A stretch of 64,000 nucleotides of DNA from Melanocharis versteri (GCA_013397845.1 VZTG01005429.1:453228-517227); one strand, 5' to 3'; positions 24,180 through 37,708 are shown, counted from the stretch's first letter. Program-made: numbers and translations. Notes: a model not told the origin generated them from the sequence alone.

Positions 24180-27100
24180 GTGAGTCTGGGGAGGCAGGTC
24201 CCCTTCTTCCCAAGTCTCTCTGTTGTTATTTATGGCTCTGCTCGGCAGGCACTGGATTTGGGGGAGCAGCTGGTTTGCAGCAGTGAAGGCTGGAGGCTGG
24301 CTGGTGTCGGTGCCGTTGGTGTCGTCCATCCCAGCTTCCCAGCAGGGTCACTCCCGAGCTGCAGCCACCCCTCTGGTGCTCTCAGCTTGAGGGAGAGCTG
24401 ATGCTCAGCTCACAGACAGAGCAGGGCAGGGTGACAGAAGTTGTTTGTGGTGGATTTTGACCAGCCCGTGCCCTGGGGCTCCTTTGCTGGGCCCTGGGCT
24501 TGGCTCTCCTCCCACTAGCCCAGCAGTGGTTTCAGTTTCCATGGTTGGAGTGGGTGGTTGGGAGCACAGAGGGCTGTGCCAGGAAGGATCGTTCACTGAA
24601 ACGTGCACGATTGCCCTCATGATTATACCTTTTTTTTTCTTGAGGGAAAGTGACTAAGTTCGCCTTTCTGAGTGTTTTCCTTTCAGAGGCACCTGGTTTG
24701 AATTAAAGGCTCTTCCAGAATCCGAGAGTCTCCTGGCAGAGGCTGGAAATCCACATGAAAAGTCCTTGGCCACTGGCCAGCGAGCTGAGTTTCTTTGACA
24801 CACGAATCTCTTACTGGCCCTTGCCTCCCCTCCCTGCCTCAAGAGCCTCAAGACTTTTGGGAAAACAGTGGGGTTTTACCTTTTTGGTAGAGCTGGGATC
24901 AAATTTACTAGATTTTCTTGGAAAGAAGCAGGAGCCCCTCCCAGCTTGTTTGTCTGGCATGGGTTTGGCAGGACCAAGAAGGGGCAACACCTTGGTGAGT
25001 TTTGCTTATGGTCCCTTGCTGGCCTCACAGGGACGTGGCCCATGCCTCTGCCAGTCAGCTGGGAGAAGTGAAAAGGAGGTGCCAGGTCTCCCAGTGCATC
25101 CTTGGCTTGAAAAATTCATTGCTTCAGAGGTGAAAAGATGCAGTTAGCTTCAGACCCAGGAGCTGTAATTATCCCCATAAACCTGCCTTCTGCAGGACGC
25201 CACAACCTCCTACTTTCCATCCCCACCAGCCTCTGGCTCCTCAGTTTAGGAGAAGGCTCAGGGTTTCCTCCCGAAATGTCTGAGCAATGTTAGGGACAGC
25301 AGTGATGGGATGTTGGACAAGAGGGGACCACAGGTCCAATCAGGTCTGGTAGGGTTGTGCACACCAGCAGCACATCCAAGGGCTGGAGCTTGCTAAGCCA
25401 CCTTTATTTCTTCTGGTTTATTGTGTCTTATAGTGGAATTAATTGTGGTGAAGAACCCAATCCAAGCAAGGCCAGACATCCCATCTGGGGAAGCATGGTC
25501 ATGAGCTGTTCACAACTCCACTGTCCTGGGTGCTGCCACCTTCCCCTCCCAGCCTGGTCCTGCCTTTCCCTGTTGATCTTGCAAAGCCTTTGGAGCCAGA
25601 CTTATCCCTGATGTGCTTCTGTGGGGACCCCACCGTGATGGGACCTCACTCTAGACAGACACCAGCAGGGACCATCACACTTCTCTTTGCTTAAGCAAAG
25701 AAATCTCTGCGTCCCTGCTGCACCTGGCCAGGTGTTTGGGTGTGTGAGAGTTATCTCCTTCCTGGGCAGAGCATCATGGCAAAGATCCCCCCTGCAGGAG
25801 CTGCTCCCCCATCCCCGACGTGCAGAGACATTTTTTTGCTGCAGAGGTTTTTTGCAGCGTGGCAGCCTGACCCTCTCGTGCCTTCTGCCAGGTTGGCTTT
25901 GCCTCTCACTAAGTGATGGCTCTTTCCTTCATGTGCATGAGCTGTTCCCATCTGGGCCCCGTCAAAACCAATTCCGCTGGCAAAGGATCGAACTGGATTT
26001 AAATACGAAGCAGAGCCTCTCCTCTCCCAGCACTGGCTTTCTCTGCTCCCTTTTGTGCCCTCGTGCTCTCCAGCAATCCTAGCCCATCCATCCTGGAGTG
26101 CTGCATCCTGCTCAGAGCATTGCTGCAATCCTGGAGAGCCTGCTGAGCACCTGGGAAAGCCAAAGGAGCTGCAGGAATGGGCCACTGCTGTAGCAGAAAA
26201 AAACCCAAAGGACTCAAGCCCTTAGTAGACCTAAGACAGAGGTAAAAAAAGCTGTAAGGAATAAGGGATAAAAGTGCTGCAGGGTCAAATCCCAACCAGA
26301 CAGAGGGAAATTCCTCAGGCAGCCCTTAGTGCAGCTCTTTGGTTCCCAGACGAGGCAAATTACCCCAGTGAGCACCCAGCCCACAGTGCTCACAGCAGAG
26401 CACAGCAGCAAGGGACGAGCCAAGCTCTACGTGGAGGAGTCCTGCATCTGAGCAGGTGTCAGGAAAGATGCCAGAGTCAGGCTGGGGCCCTGGAGGGTGT
26501 GTGCCAGGGCAATCCTCAAAACCGAGCTGGGTTTGCTAAGATACCAGATGAAGCCAGTCACGTTTTTACAGAGGTCTCACATAAGGGCCTCAACCAGGTT
26601 CCCCAGTGAAATGCCAGGGGAGGAGGCTGAGGTTTCCATGTGGTCCTGGTGGCCACAAGGAAGCAACTCTGTTTCTGCCTTCCCATTTTTTCTCTGCCCT
26701 TTACGTGCAAGAAATGGGAGGAGGGAAGCAGCAGCAGTGTGAGCTCCCCAGCGCCCAGCAGAACCCCGCGCTCCTGCTCTCCTGCTTTCCCTGCCACTTC
26801 CCTGCAGAAAGTGGTGTCAGGGGAGAGGAGAAGCAGCAAACTCTATCTGTGGGGCTATATCAGGTAGGGAAAGCATGTCATCCTGGGGCTGTGCACTCCC
26901 ACGGGCACAGCATCCATAGAAATCCTTCCCAGCCCACCACCAGTTTAGAACAGGCTTCAGCTCACACCACCCTCCCTCCCCAGATGAAACCCTCAACTTG
27001 TAGCATTTCATCTTCCCCATCCTTGGAGAACTTTCTAGCCATGACAGAGGTTATTATTGTGGAGAAGCCTTTTTTGTGCATTTTTTGCTCCAAATCTGCC

Positions 27101-27994
27101 TCTTGGAGGTCTGGGAGAGCCTCTTGGATGCTGTCCTTGCTCCTGCTGGCCACTTCCGTGGGATGCCATTAAGTGCTTCTCATGTCTGTTAAACTGTCCA
27201 GACCAATCTCATGAACTCATGGAGAGTAAATGACTTCTTTGTGACAATGTAATGCAATTAGTGCTAATTGTAGAGTGTGTAATGTCTGCAACACATCTCT
27301 GTAATTACAGTAAAACTTGCCGGAGATGAGAATAGTGCTTTAATATCAAAACTCTGCTTGGGGAAACACGGCTTCGGCTGTAGGTTACGGAGTTGCATGG
27401 AGGAAAAGGGAGGGAGAAAAAAGTGATGAATGGCATGATTGTGTTGCATTATTTTTAGAGGAGGGGATTTGGGGAGTTTGCTTGCTAGAGAACACTTTGA
27501 AGGTTAACATGCATTGCAAGCAGCTCCTGCCCTCTAAAGATGATTCGATATAATTTTGACCTTTCCCAGTGTAAGACACAGATGTACTGAGGATGGATGC
27601 TTGTTTGCATCCCAAATTACGCAGAAGTGGTTTTGCTTTAGTGCTGACTGAGGCTTGGGCTGGCGAGCCAGAGCTGTGGGATGGAGATGTGCCCTGGCTA
27701 GGTGTCTCCCTGGCCACTGTAGGACCCAGCATCCCCTGTCTTCCCAGGCGGGCACAGGGACATCTTCTCTGCTCTTCTGTGGGACAAGGGTGGCCAAGGA
27801 CTGAGATCTCCCTTCTGCTCACTGGAGCCAGCCCTAGCCCCACACTTTGCTGCAGTCCCAGCAGCTTGCAGGACCACAGCTTGTTCTGGCTTTGCTCAGA
27901 TAAGGACTTCCACGAACCTCTGCATCCGTGTGGATTGAAACGGGCTTTAAGCCATCCTCATCAGGAAACCCCATGGTGTGGTTTTGGAGTTACC

Positions 27995-28078
27995 CTGTGC
28001 AGGGCCAGGAGCTAGGCTTTGATCTTTGTGGTTCCCTTCCAGCTCAGGAGATTTTATGGTTCTATTCTATGATTCTAA
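27995..28078 (+). repeat. CR1 LINE 3' end fragment
   Basis: The block reads CCTGTGCAGGGCCAGGAG, then a GATCTTTGTGGTTCCCTTCC core, and finishes with ATTCTATGATTCT. This order and the ATTCTATG-type tail are the hallmark of the 3' UTR of chicken-repeat-1 non-LTR retrotransposons, the dominant LINE of birds. The copy is 5'-truncated and carries no coding part. The left edge is approximate; diverged CR1 sequence may start up to about 60 bp earlier. It supports an avian or reptilian source. Confidence 0.85.
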
Positions 28079-31000
28079 CCCCAAAACAACAAAAATCCCT
28101 AATGGTTTATTGTTTTCCCGTGAGAGAGCTTTACACCAGGGGATAATTTGGAGCTGTAAGAGCTCCCAGGGTTCCTCTCTGCCTTCCTGTGCCCACGTTC
28201 TGCTCCCCACCGAGTAGGGCTGTGCATCATCCCGTTTGAGCTGTGTGGCTCTGTGGTTACTCCAGGCTCAGTCAGTTGTTTGGCCAAGGCTGAGGAGTCC
28301 TGTTTATGCTTTGCTCATTGTAATGGTAACGAGCCTCTTCAAAGACTTTGTAGGAAAGTTAAACACTTCTGGAATATTTTGCTTACGATTGAAGAGGAGC
28401 TGGGGCTGGAGGTGGTTGGCAGGCCGCTTTATTCAGGAGTAGACATCACTTCTTTCTTTCTTTGCTTCCTGAGCATTTCTAATGTTTGTTAAGATTTTTT
28501 ATCTCTCTGTTGAAGGCTGTATTAAACTGAGCTCCACTGAAGCCTTCATAAACAACCTTTAAGGATGTCTTTCTCCCTCCTGGTTTTGAGTGCTGAATTT
28601 CAGAGATGAAATAAGCTGCAGGAAGCCCTGTTGTGTTCACAGGTGACAGGAGAGACGGGGATGCCACAACCCCCACTCCATCCCTGCTCCATCTAAATCT
28701 GGATGGAGTCTGAAAAGCTCTTTAGCTCAGAAATTGGGATGAGGGCTGTGGAGCCTGGTGGGTCTCTGCGGGGAGCTGTGATCCCATGGCTGCAGCAGGC
28801 AGAGCAAGATTCCTGCTGGGTGCTCGGGGTGAAGCTTCCAGCATGTGGCCTTCACCCCACAGCGCCAGATGGCTCCACGGGCAGGCAGGGCTCCTCTGAA
28901 GGGCGTTTGAGCTGTGCAAGGCTGATCAAGGGGCTGTTCCAGCTCCCTGCTTCAGACACAGGGAAGAAAGAGCTGGTGTGGGGCTGCCTCCAGGAGCCCC
29001 TGCTGCAGCCTTCTGCTGCGAAGGCAGTTCTTCCCCCATGTATTAGTTTCTTCATCCCTTAAAAGCAAAACTAACAGGGAGGCAGGATGAATGTTGCTTT
29101 TTCATCCCCTCTGCCCCTGGTGAGCCGTCTGACCCGAGGAGCAGCACGTGGGGACGTGGCAGCTCTGTGCTGCCTGGACACCCCAAGCGAGCGCTGGGGG
29201 TAATTGCCCGTGTAAGAGGCTGATTTGCACACGCAATTACCCAATGTGCAGCCACTGCCACGGCCACAGCCCCTCTGGGCCGCAGGGAAAGCTGCACTAA
29301 ACCTGCTCGTGGGTTTTCCAGGATGGATGTGAGTGTCCTGGAAACTGGGAGCCTCCTCCGCGGCCCCACTGTGTCCTGACCAATCCCAAATTAGGTGCTT
29401 TGTACTCTGAGCAGAAGTGCCAGAACAACATCAAGCCAATACTCGTCATCATGAACCTCCAGGAATTCGATATCTGGGGCTGAGCTGTGCAATTTAATGT
29501 TTTAAGTTACTTTTGGGAGGATGAAGGGTGGCCAGGACCTGGGCTCGGATGCAATCCGTGGCTGCGGATGCTCTGCGCTCTGTGCTCCGTGCTGCCTTCC
29601 CGCAGCCTTTGGAGCAGAGCATCCCGAACAAGCTGCATCCCTGACTCACAGAAACCTGCTGGGTAAAAGAAAGCCCTCAGCAGTCTCCCTTGCAGCTGAG
29701 CTGACTCAAATCCACCTGTGAAAAGCCGGCAGGGTTTTTTTTTAAGTTTTAGGACGTTTAAAAAGGTAGTTCTTTAGTTTCTTTCAGTTCTTCAGCTGAA
29801 CTTGCTGCTGCTTTAAAAGCCTCATTAGTCAAGTGTCCTGGCTGGGACACATGGTGCAGCCGGATCCAGCAGGCTGCAGGGTTCGTGCTCTCTGTGTGCT
29901 ATTCTTTTTCTTCTGTTCAGCTTGATTGAAATGAGTATTTTTAAAATTAAGCAACACCCACGAATGCGGTGAGACTCGCAAGGCTCCAAACGCAGCCGCT
30001 GAGTGAAAGCAGAGCACAGCCAAGCTGGCAAGAGCCAGGGGGAAATTTTATTCCAGCTTTCTGAAGATACAACGCCGCCTAAATAATTTCCCCTTGTCTT
30101 TTCCAGCACCGATGGCTTAATATCACCCACTGATGGCTGTGCTTTGTAGATAAAGGGTGTCTAAATGCCCAGTTTCGGGAGCTTTTTAACGCTGAATCAA
30201 TCTCAGCCTATCTCTCCGCGGCAGTGCAGGGCTCTCAGTGTGCAGGGGACGGCCAGCTCTCGGGGGTGGCCCTGCCTGCAGCCACCGCTGCTTTGCCACC
30301 GGTTCCTCGAGTGACCTTGGTGACATCCTCTGGCTGTGCAGCATCCCCAGCACCCAGCTGTGAAAACGGAGAGTTCGAGCTTTCCTTGGAAAGCGCCCTC
30401 AGCAGAAACTCTCTGTGTGACTCTGCTGGGTTTTCACATCTTCTGCCTCCTGAGCAGGAGTGATCGCGGTGATGGGAGCAGAGTCAGGGCTGGGAGCAGG
30501 GTGCTTCAGAGAAGCGAGGCTGGCTGGGCGTGGGAAGGACTTCGCTGGAATTTCTGTGCTCTGTTAGAGGCTCTCTGGGTAAGCAGATCCCCTCGAATCC
30601 TTCCTGTGATGCCCTGAGCATCACTTTTGAAAGCCCTTTGCCTCAGGGTTGCTGCGTGGCATTGCACTCAGGAAATCCTTCCCGGTGCTTTGGGTTTTAC
30701 ATGAGAGAAGCCCCAGCATGCTTCAACTTACTGTCTCCAGGCGGAATAGGAATGAGTTTCACCTGCCTGGTCCATCCTGAGCCATCATTTTTGCCTGTCA
30801 GCTGAGCCCTGGGAGTTTTCCTGCTTGGAGAAGCATTTGCCAAAGGTTTGCATCAGCTCCCTCTCTGCCTCCCACCACCAGCCCGTTGTACGTCTGGCTT
30901 TGCAGATGCTCCACTTTTATTCTTAGAAAGTCCTAAATATTTCCGCTTTCCTTCTGAATAACTCCAGCGATCGGGGGTTGCTGATCACCCTGACGAGCTG

Positions 31001-32499
31001 TGAATCCATCCTATTTAATGCTGAGTTTCTCTCTGAGCCTTTAACTTGGCTGGGCACCAGGTCGGTGGCAGCGGCGCTGACAGGCATCACGCCTTCCCCT
31101 CTGAGCAGAGATGACATTTGAATTGAAGCTTCATCAGGAGCCTTTTACACTGCAGATTTCCAATGCATAAATGCTATATGTGCTGGTAAATGTACCTGTC
31201 ACCTCACCAGCTGGTGATAGCCTGACATTTGCTCTCCCTGGGTATCTTCCCCTGCCAGGGATGTGGATTGATTCTTCCCGTGCTTCCCCTTGCCTTGGGA
31301 AGTGACCTTAGAGCTGGGGACTGGTGGTGCTCTCACTGGACTTGCTCTTTAGTGATTGAGCTTTACTGGCATTTTTTTCCCCAATGCTGGGCTCTCTCGA
31401 GGCGCTTGAGCTGTTGGTTACCAGCAAGGTGTGGACCCTGTAGTCTGTGTCTGAGGCTGAGGTCAGCAGTGCTGTAATACCAGTTCTGGTAGCAGTGTCC
31501 AGCAACAGAGGCAGGAGACCATCTTGGTCTTGGTGTTCAAGTGTATGCTCAAGCCTCTGGGTTGTTTTTTGGCTTGTTCCTTTAAATTTGGCATTATAAT
31601 TGTTCTTTAATAAGTTAAATCAAAATGCATTTTACAGCATGTCCTTTGCAGCTTACATGCACTCACGTCTCTGGAAGTGCATCTGTAGCTGTCATTAATC
31701 AGAAAATTATTTGTCTTGGTGCAAGTAACCACGTGCTGCTCTGAATTTTGCTTGCAGCCTCTGTTTTAATAATGGATGAAAGAAAAGCTGAATTTGTGGT
31801 ATGGGCTTTTTACCTGAATATTGCCAACCATACAGAAATCCTTTTGAACAGTGAGTGAAACTTGACAGCCATGAAAGCTGGGGAAATCACTGCCCCTCTC
31901 CTCACCATAGCCAAAGCTTGCCCGATGCAGGGAATCCTGTGCCCTGAGGAAGGGGCTGGTTTTCTACCCCCAGGCCAGGTGGGATTTTGAGAACACGCTG
32001 CCTTCCTGTCTGGTCAGAGGCTGAGAACAAATCTGTAGTATCCGTATGTACCTGTCCAACTTCCATCTCCTGGGGCTGTCCCGTTGCTGTGGGGGTCAGC
32101 TAAACAAAGAGGAATATGTTGAGGTTATTTTGACCTTAGATACGGTTTGATCATCATCATCATCATTCTCATTAGAACCTTTCAGGTAAAGCCTCACTGC
32201 ACTGAACGTGGAGTTGTTTATTTGGGGGCTGGAAGGGGAGCCTGCTCCACCCTGGCTGCCCCTCACCTGCCGGAGGCCAGGAGGGAGGAGAGTGGGTTTG
32301 GGTGGTCACAGCAAGAGCAGAAGCCCCCAGTGTGCTGCAGCCATGGCAAACCCAGCACAGCACTGATGGCTCCTGCGGGGTTTCCAGCAGGGAGGAAAGG
32401 GACAGCACTGATGCCTTTGTGCAAGGAGCCACCAAAACCTCCTCCAGAAACTTGATGCCTAATCAGGTGAGATTAATTCAGACCAGGGTAAGGGTGGAA

Positions 32500-32762
32500 A
32501 AATGTTGTGACTGAGAAGCAGAGAGCCTGTCTGTGAGATGGGGCTGGAAGAACTTGATTTGTTTGACTTTGCAAAATCAAGGCTGAGAGGAGATGTGATT
32601 TGTCCTCTGTAAACACATGGGTGGGTAAACATCAGGGACAAATAACAGCTAGAGGAGCTACTTAAAAGACAGTGCTGCCATTAGAACAAATGGATATGAG
32701 GTTGTTCTGAAGAAATTCAGGCTGGGTTAGGCTTCTAGCCATCAGAGTTGGAGGGAGGGAAC
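32500..32762 (+). repeat. Older, diverged CR1-family LINE fragment
   Basis: The sequence has AAGGCTGAGAGGAGATGTGA, then a stretch read as 'tctgtaaacacatgggtggg', then 'acaaatggatatgagg' and 'cttctagccatcagag'. This matches in order the conserved 3' region of CR1-type LINEs in sauropsids as I remember it. It has many substitutions and no open frame, so it is an old copy in the same orientation as the host gene. Both edges are approximate. Confidence 0.8.
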
Positions 32763-33698
32763 CACCCAGCCTGTTTGGAGATGGAACTTGGTAACTTTGG
32801 GAAGAGATTAATATCCTGTGGTTGCCTGTGGCAGTGGGAGCCTGGCTGCCCGGGGAGCCTCAGTGTTGCCTTCCTCACCTTTGCCTGGCTCTGCCTCTTC
32901 AAGAATATTCTGGGCAGAGCTCTTGGATCTTCCCATGGCCAGAGAGCAAAGTCCTGGAGGTGTTGTGACTGATGGCTCTGTTGTGCTTGAGCAAAGGTGC
33001 CATGAGAAGAGTGGGAGGTGCTGGGGCACCCCAGGGACCTGCAGCCATCCAGGTGCATCCTGAGACTGAGTCCTGTGGATGTTCCTGCTCTATGTCCTGA
33101 GCTGGGAAATAACCCTGTCAGACAGTGGGAGCACTGGAAGGTCTCTTGGTCCATGTTTGCCCCATTTTTTATCTGCAAGTGTCACCAGTTTTGGTCCCAC
33201 CTGCCAAGGGTCTCTGCTGGGCAGAGGCAGCAGAGCTCAGTGTCCTGTGCTGCTCATCTCCTGCAGCCCACAGAGGGGTCTGCACCAGGAGATATTCTTC
33301 CTTTCAGGACTGTGGTGGTGTTGAGCACAACAAACTCAGTTTCATTACAGTATCTGTAAAATTGTTGAAAACACGGCTGTACCTGGAAATTTCCTCTCTG
33401 GAGTGCGCAGGGACTTTCAGAAGCTTCTGTCTGGCCCTGTGCAAAAACAGTAACCAAAGCAGATGAGAGAGATCTGTGGCTGTGTGAGCTGGTGTATCAC
33501 ATTCCCCCTCATTGACTTTATCCTGATGCTCAAACAACCCTTAATTAATTCCTCTGGCAAACTTTCCTGATGGGAGAGATGCAGTAACAAGTCCCTCTGT
33601 GAGTGGATGGCATTTAATGTTTGCTTTAGAATGTTTGATAATCCAACATTTCTCCCCTGGATCCATGACACTCTGCCGTGGTTTTGTGTCTTTCTCAG

Positions 33699-33796
33699 GA
33701 TGCTGGAGTATTCCCTGGACCTGCAGAATGTCAGCTTCTCAGCCGTCCGCACCGTCCGAGTCCTGCGGCCGCTCAGGGCCATTAACAGGGTCCCCA
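33699..33796 (+). CDS. CACNA1G: CACNA1G exon 4: domain I, S3 end and S4 voltage sensor
   Basis: The leading G completes the Gly codon. The 32 codons MLEYSLDLQN...RAINRVP then follow, and the last A begins a Ser codon (A|GT). The exon holds the S3-S4 loop and the positively charged S4 helix of domain I, where arginines recur about every third residue in VRTVRVLRPLRAINR. In voltage-gated channels these charges move with membrane potential and drive opening. The acceptor is tttctcag and the donor is A|gtaagt, a perfect U1 match. Confidence 0.95.
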
Positions 33797-35773
33797 GTAA
33801 GTCAGATCCTAATTCCTCCCTCTTGGGGCCAGCTGTCTGGATCCATGCCCCAAAGGTGGAAGGGCAAACCCAGATGCTTTGATCTTACATCACAGCTCAG
33901 ATGTTTACCCAAGCCTGGCAGTGCTGGGTCCCACAACCACTGTCTGGGTTCCTTTTGACACCTGTGGCATCAGAGATGAGTCAGTAAGTTACCCAGGACT
34001 GTCTTCAGACACCTTCCTTTCTCATCTGAAGAGGGTCTGAGGAGGCTGCTGAAGGGCTGCAGGTGGTAGGGATTGACTGAGCCAACAGCCTTTGCCAGGC
34101 AGTACAGGCAGAGGGGTCTGAGCCATGCTGCTCCCACCTTCCTTGGGATACTCCATCCTTCCCCGGAGAAACTGGGGTGAGGAAGTCTTGTTGTGCCTGG
34201 AGACAGCCCCTGGGAGGTGCTGAGGACCCCAGGGCTGGTCTGTGCAGCCCAAACCCCCGGCATCTCCAAGCAGCCCTGGGTGGGATGGGCAGTGGCTCTT
34301 AGTCCTGGTGTATCAGGTCATGGACAGGGGTCTCAGCCCTGCTCTGAGCAGCAGTGGGTGGCATTGCCTGCTGCTGCGTGCCAGCCCAGCCCCAGATGGC
34401 ACTGGCCATCACAAACCCTCCCACTGCCCCTGCTGGGCAAATCCCACTGCTCCCCTGGAGACACCGAGGACCATCCCTCTCGGATGCTGTGCGGATCAGG
34501 GATGTTAAATGTAAGTACATCTGCACCAGAAGCATCCTTTTCCTGGTCCTGCAATCCTGGTCATCAAATCCAGTACTGTTTTAGCCAAATTAAATCCAAG
34601 TCTGCACTCCCCTATCTGAACTGGCCCAATGCCTTGATGAGAACTAATCAGCTTCAGTTCTCCCTGCTGATGCTGGAAGTGCCTGGGATCTATTTATTTT
34701 CCTGCTCCTGACTCTTGAACTTAATCTGGCTTTGCTGCTGATGTTTCAATCATTACAGAAGCTTCAGAATCCTGTTTGCAATGGTTTTTTTCTTATCCCC
34801 ACTGCTGAACTGGTGGATAGCTGAATTTATCCAGCAGTGTCTAACTGGGGATGTAATTCACTTAATGTGTTTTGAAATCCTGGGTAATTTATCTTGTCTT
34901 CTCTACATCGTAGTTACAGTGGGATAGAAATGCAAGGTGGGAAAAATAAAAAAATGAGCTTTGTATGATGATCAATGCAATAACCACAGAAAGTAATTTT
35001 AGTTAATTAGGAGTTGATGCAAGGTGGTTGTTCCCCAGTAAGGGAGTAGAAGAAAAACCCTGAGAGAGGAGGTGACAGCATCACAATAAGAGGAAAAGGT
35101 CTTCCTGAAGTACCAAAGTAAAGGGTGCAGCAGTAAAGCTTTCCTTAGATAAAAGTCAATATAAGCAAGTGAGAGAATGCAGAACATGGGGAAAGAAGGA
35201 GAGTGCGAGATGAACAGAATATTACACAGATGTCAGATGAAATCAGTTTTTTGTGTGTAAATGTCAAGTTGAAGTCACCATCAATTTGTCTTTGTTACAG
35301 AACTGGCTGTTCCTGAACTTGTGAGAATTAACTGCCAGAGAGAGTCCTGTGTTTTAAGGAAAAGAGGGCATTTGGGGTAGATATGGGGAAATAGGGAGGG
35401 AAGGGAATTTTGAAATATACTGAGCGGAGAAACAAATACGATTGAGCAAAGGAGAGCGTCAGAATTCAATCTGAGGGAAGAAAGGAAACGTATTTGCTAT
35501 AAAACTTTGGAGAAGAGGACTTGAGGAGCAGGGAAGGTCGGTCTGGTGTCCAGGAGCAAGGCATGAATGAAGTGGGGGGTGTTCCAGGGGCTTTGGGAGA
35601 AAGTCAAAGGGGATGGGAAGCTGTGGCTCTTCACAAGCCACATGTGTGTGATGAGGAGAGAAGGAAAGGAACAGAAGGAAATATAGGTGGAAAAGTATCA
35701 GTGGAAAGGAAAAGGTCAGGAGGATGTAGCTGGAACGAGAAGATTCAACATGAACTTTTCTTCTTTGCCTCAG
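33797..35773 (+). other. CACNA1G: Intron 4 (about 2.0 kb)
   Basis: This phase-1 intron has a 3' part (about 35340-35750) that is strikingly purine-rich on the coding strand (runs such as GGGGAAATAGGGAGGGAAGGG). The purines give way to a short pyrimidine tract, CTTTTCTTCTTTGCCTCAG, at the acceptor. I recognised no repeat family or gene. Confidence 0.85.
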
Positions 35774-35933
35774 GTATGCGCATCCTGGTGACGCTGCTTT
35801 TGGACACACTGCCCATGCTGGGGAATGTCCTCCTCCTGTGCTTCTTTGTCTTCTTCATCTTTGGCATTGTGGGAGTCCAGCTGTGGGCAGGTTTGCTCAG
35901 GAACCGCTGCTTCCTCCCTGAGAACTTTAGCAT
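35774..35933 (+). CDS. CACNA1G: CACNA1G exon 5: domain I, helix S5 and start of pore turret
   Basis: GT completes a Ser codon. There are 52 codons from MRILVTLLLDTLPMLGNVLL to NRCFLPENFS, and the final AT opens an Ile codon. It encodes the S4-S5 linker, the whole of IS5 (LLLCFFVFFIFGIVGVQLWAG) and the first extracellular pore residues with a cysteine (RCFLP). The donor is AT|gtgagt. The residue after NFS is Ile here (AT|C with exon 6), where the human protein has Leu from memory. Confidence 0.95.
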
Positions 35934-37708
35934 GTGAGTCTGTGTGGGCAGCACCAGAGCCTTACCAGCCTGAGGGAGGCTGTCCCTCCAGGGCCTCCTC
36001 TGTAAAAAAGCCCTTCTCTTCTGTAAATGCTGCCTGCTCCTAAATGCCACCATCACTCCTGCTTGGGCACACGCAGCAGGAGCAGAGCGAGCTGCGACAA
36101 TTTGCCATTTGCATTTGCAGGCTGTCCTGAACCCTCAGCCAGCACTTGGGAACCTCTCTGATTGCTGAAAGCCTCCAAAAAAACCCTCTGAGAATGGGAG
36201 TTCAGGCTTTCTAAATTCAGCATATCATGAATGTGTGACCATTTCTGTGTGGAGATGCCCAGGCCCGAATTCCCTTCAGCTGCTGGTGGTGTTTATTGCC
36301 ACGTCTTTTGTAGCCCCACCTAAACCCCAGCTGATGGAAGTGCTGTGCATTTTTGATGCTAGATACTTTTCAGCCTCAGAGCAAGAGATAGTCCTTATCC
36401 CAAAGTGTTAATTTTCACAGATCCCTGAATTTAAGGCCAAAAGAACTGCTGTGATCAGTTTTCCGGCCTGATGTAGTACGGTTTGGACAGTGGGTGAAAT
36501 ACCTGGTAGCTGACAGCCTCTTTCAGGGTTTCCATGCCTGTTCTACCTTCCTGCTTTTTTCCACCACCTCCATCCCTTCAGACGCTTGGAGAAAGGCAGG
36601 TGACTGCAAACCCTTGATGGCTCTGCCAAATTCTGCCACGCCTGTCATCTTTCAGTGGATTGCTGTCTCCCCAGGGTGGATCTGGCTGGATTCACACCTG
36701 GGTGGAGGAATCCTACAAGCCCAAAGCCTCTTCCCTGCACACAGCAGGACCATGCTACTGCTGCTGCTGTGGCCAGGCTGCCACGAGGCACCTTCTAACC
36801 CTTCCCACCCACCTCCTCATCGATTCCCACCCCTCTTGCATGCCATGCCCTCCAAGGGTGGCTGCAAGTGTCATTACCAGGACACGTCCCTGTTAAGTAA
36901 ATGTCAGCAGAGCAGAGGGACAGCTTCACCACTGAGTAAATCCAATAGAGCCACAGGTTTGGGTGCTGTTTAATTGAGCCAGAATTCCAGGGGTTTAGAT
37001 AGGCTTTGAAGGGTATTACAGGCAATTCTGCAGGAATTAACCGGGCTGAACTAGGCTTAAAAATATCTTTGCAAGCTTTAGTGGGAGTCCTGGCAGCATT
37101 AAGGAGATAGTGTGTGCAGAGCAAGGAGCCAGTTTCTGGCTGGCCATGGGTTGTTTCATCTCCCTGAAGAATATTTTTGCCTGGTTTGCTGTGGTAAGGC
37201 CACCCTCAGAGGGAATTTAGAGCTTATCTGTGGGCTGAACTGACACGGTGAAATGCAGATGAAGGCCCTGTCTCTGATTTCTAGGAATCTTGGGAGGTCC
37301 TTGTACGTAGAGTCTCCCTAAACAATTCTCAGCATCTCCAGAAGGACAGGAGATACAGGAGCTTAAATTGACTGATTTCCATCTTACTGCAACAAAGACA
37401 TTTCAGAGAAGCCCTGTCTTGCTGAATTCTTCTCTTAGTCTCTTAAAGTCAAAGCCAGAGTGCTTCCAGATGGAGTAACTTTTAATAATGCCATCAGAAG
37501 GATTGGCAAGGGGCCAAGTGCACTGCCTCAGTTTCTCAAAACATCAGCTCACCCTGTGGGGCTGCAGTAAGTCCAAGGGGATTCCTTCTTAAAAAAAAAA
37601 CCTTTAAGATCCAGAAAAGCAGATATCAGACCGTGCTGTTACAGCTGTCTCCTTGCCAGATTGCCTGCAATTGGTGTGCAAACCCCAGCCCTGTCTGGAC
37701 TCTTTCAG
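35934..37708 (+). other. CACNA1G: Intron 5 (about 1.8 kb)
   Basis: This phase-2 intron contains a possible very old amniote repeat relic near 36414-36510. Otherwise no recognisable element was seen. It ends in ctgtctggactctttcag. Confidence 0.85.
36414..36510 (+). repeat. Possible ancient amniote interspersed-repeat relic
   Basis: The text 'cctgaatttaaggccaaaag ... tgctgtgatca ... ggcctgatgtagtac' resembles, with many changes, a widespread sauropsid repeat core that reads roughly 'tttaaggccagaagg', 'gatcat', 'tctgacctcctg'. The resemblance is from memory and weak. It may be a chance match or a conserved non-coding element. Confidence 0.35.

Larger units (their letters stand above)
24180..33698 (+). 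other. CACNA1G: Intron 3 (about 9.5 kb)
   Basis: This is a long intron (phase 2: it splits a Gly codon GG|G) between IS3 and the voltage sensor. It contains the 3' tail of a CR1 LINE near 27995-28078 and an older CR1 copy near 32500-32762, both on the + strand, and a short ATC repeat near 32152-32168. I saw no exon, RNA gene or antisense gene in the rest. Confidence 0.85.

Noticed and set aside
35459..35809. 116-codon frame on the - strand before exon 5
   Set aside because: It arises from the purine-rich strand (Leu/Ser/Phe/Pro-rich antisense) and overlaps the real exon 5 acceptor.
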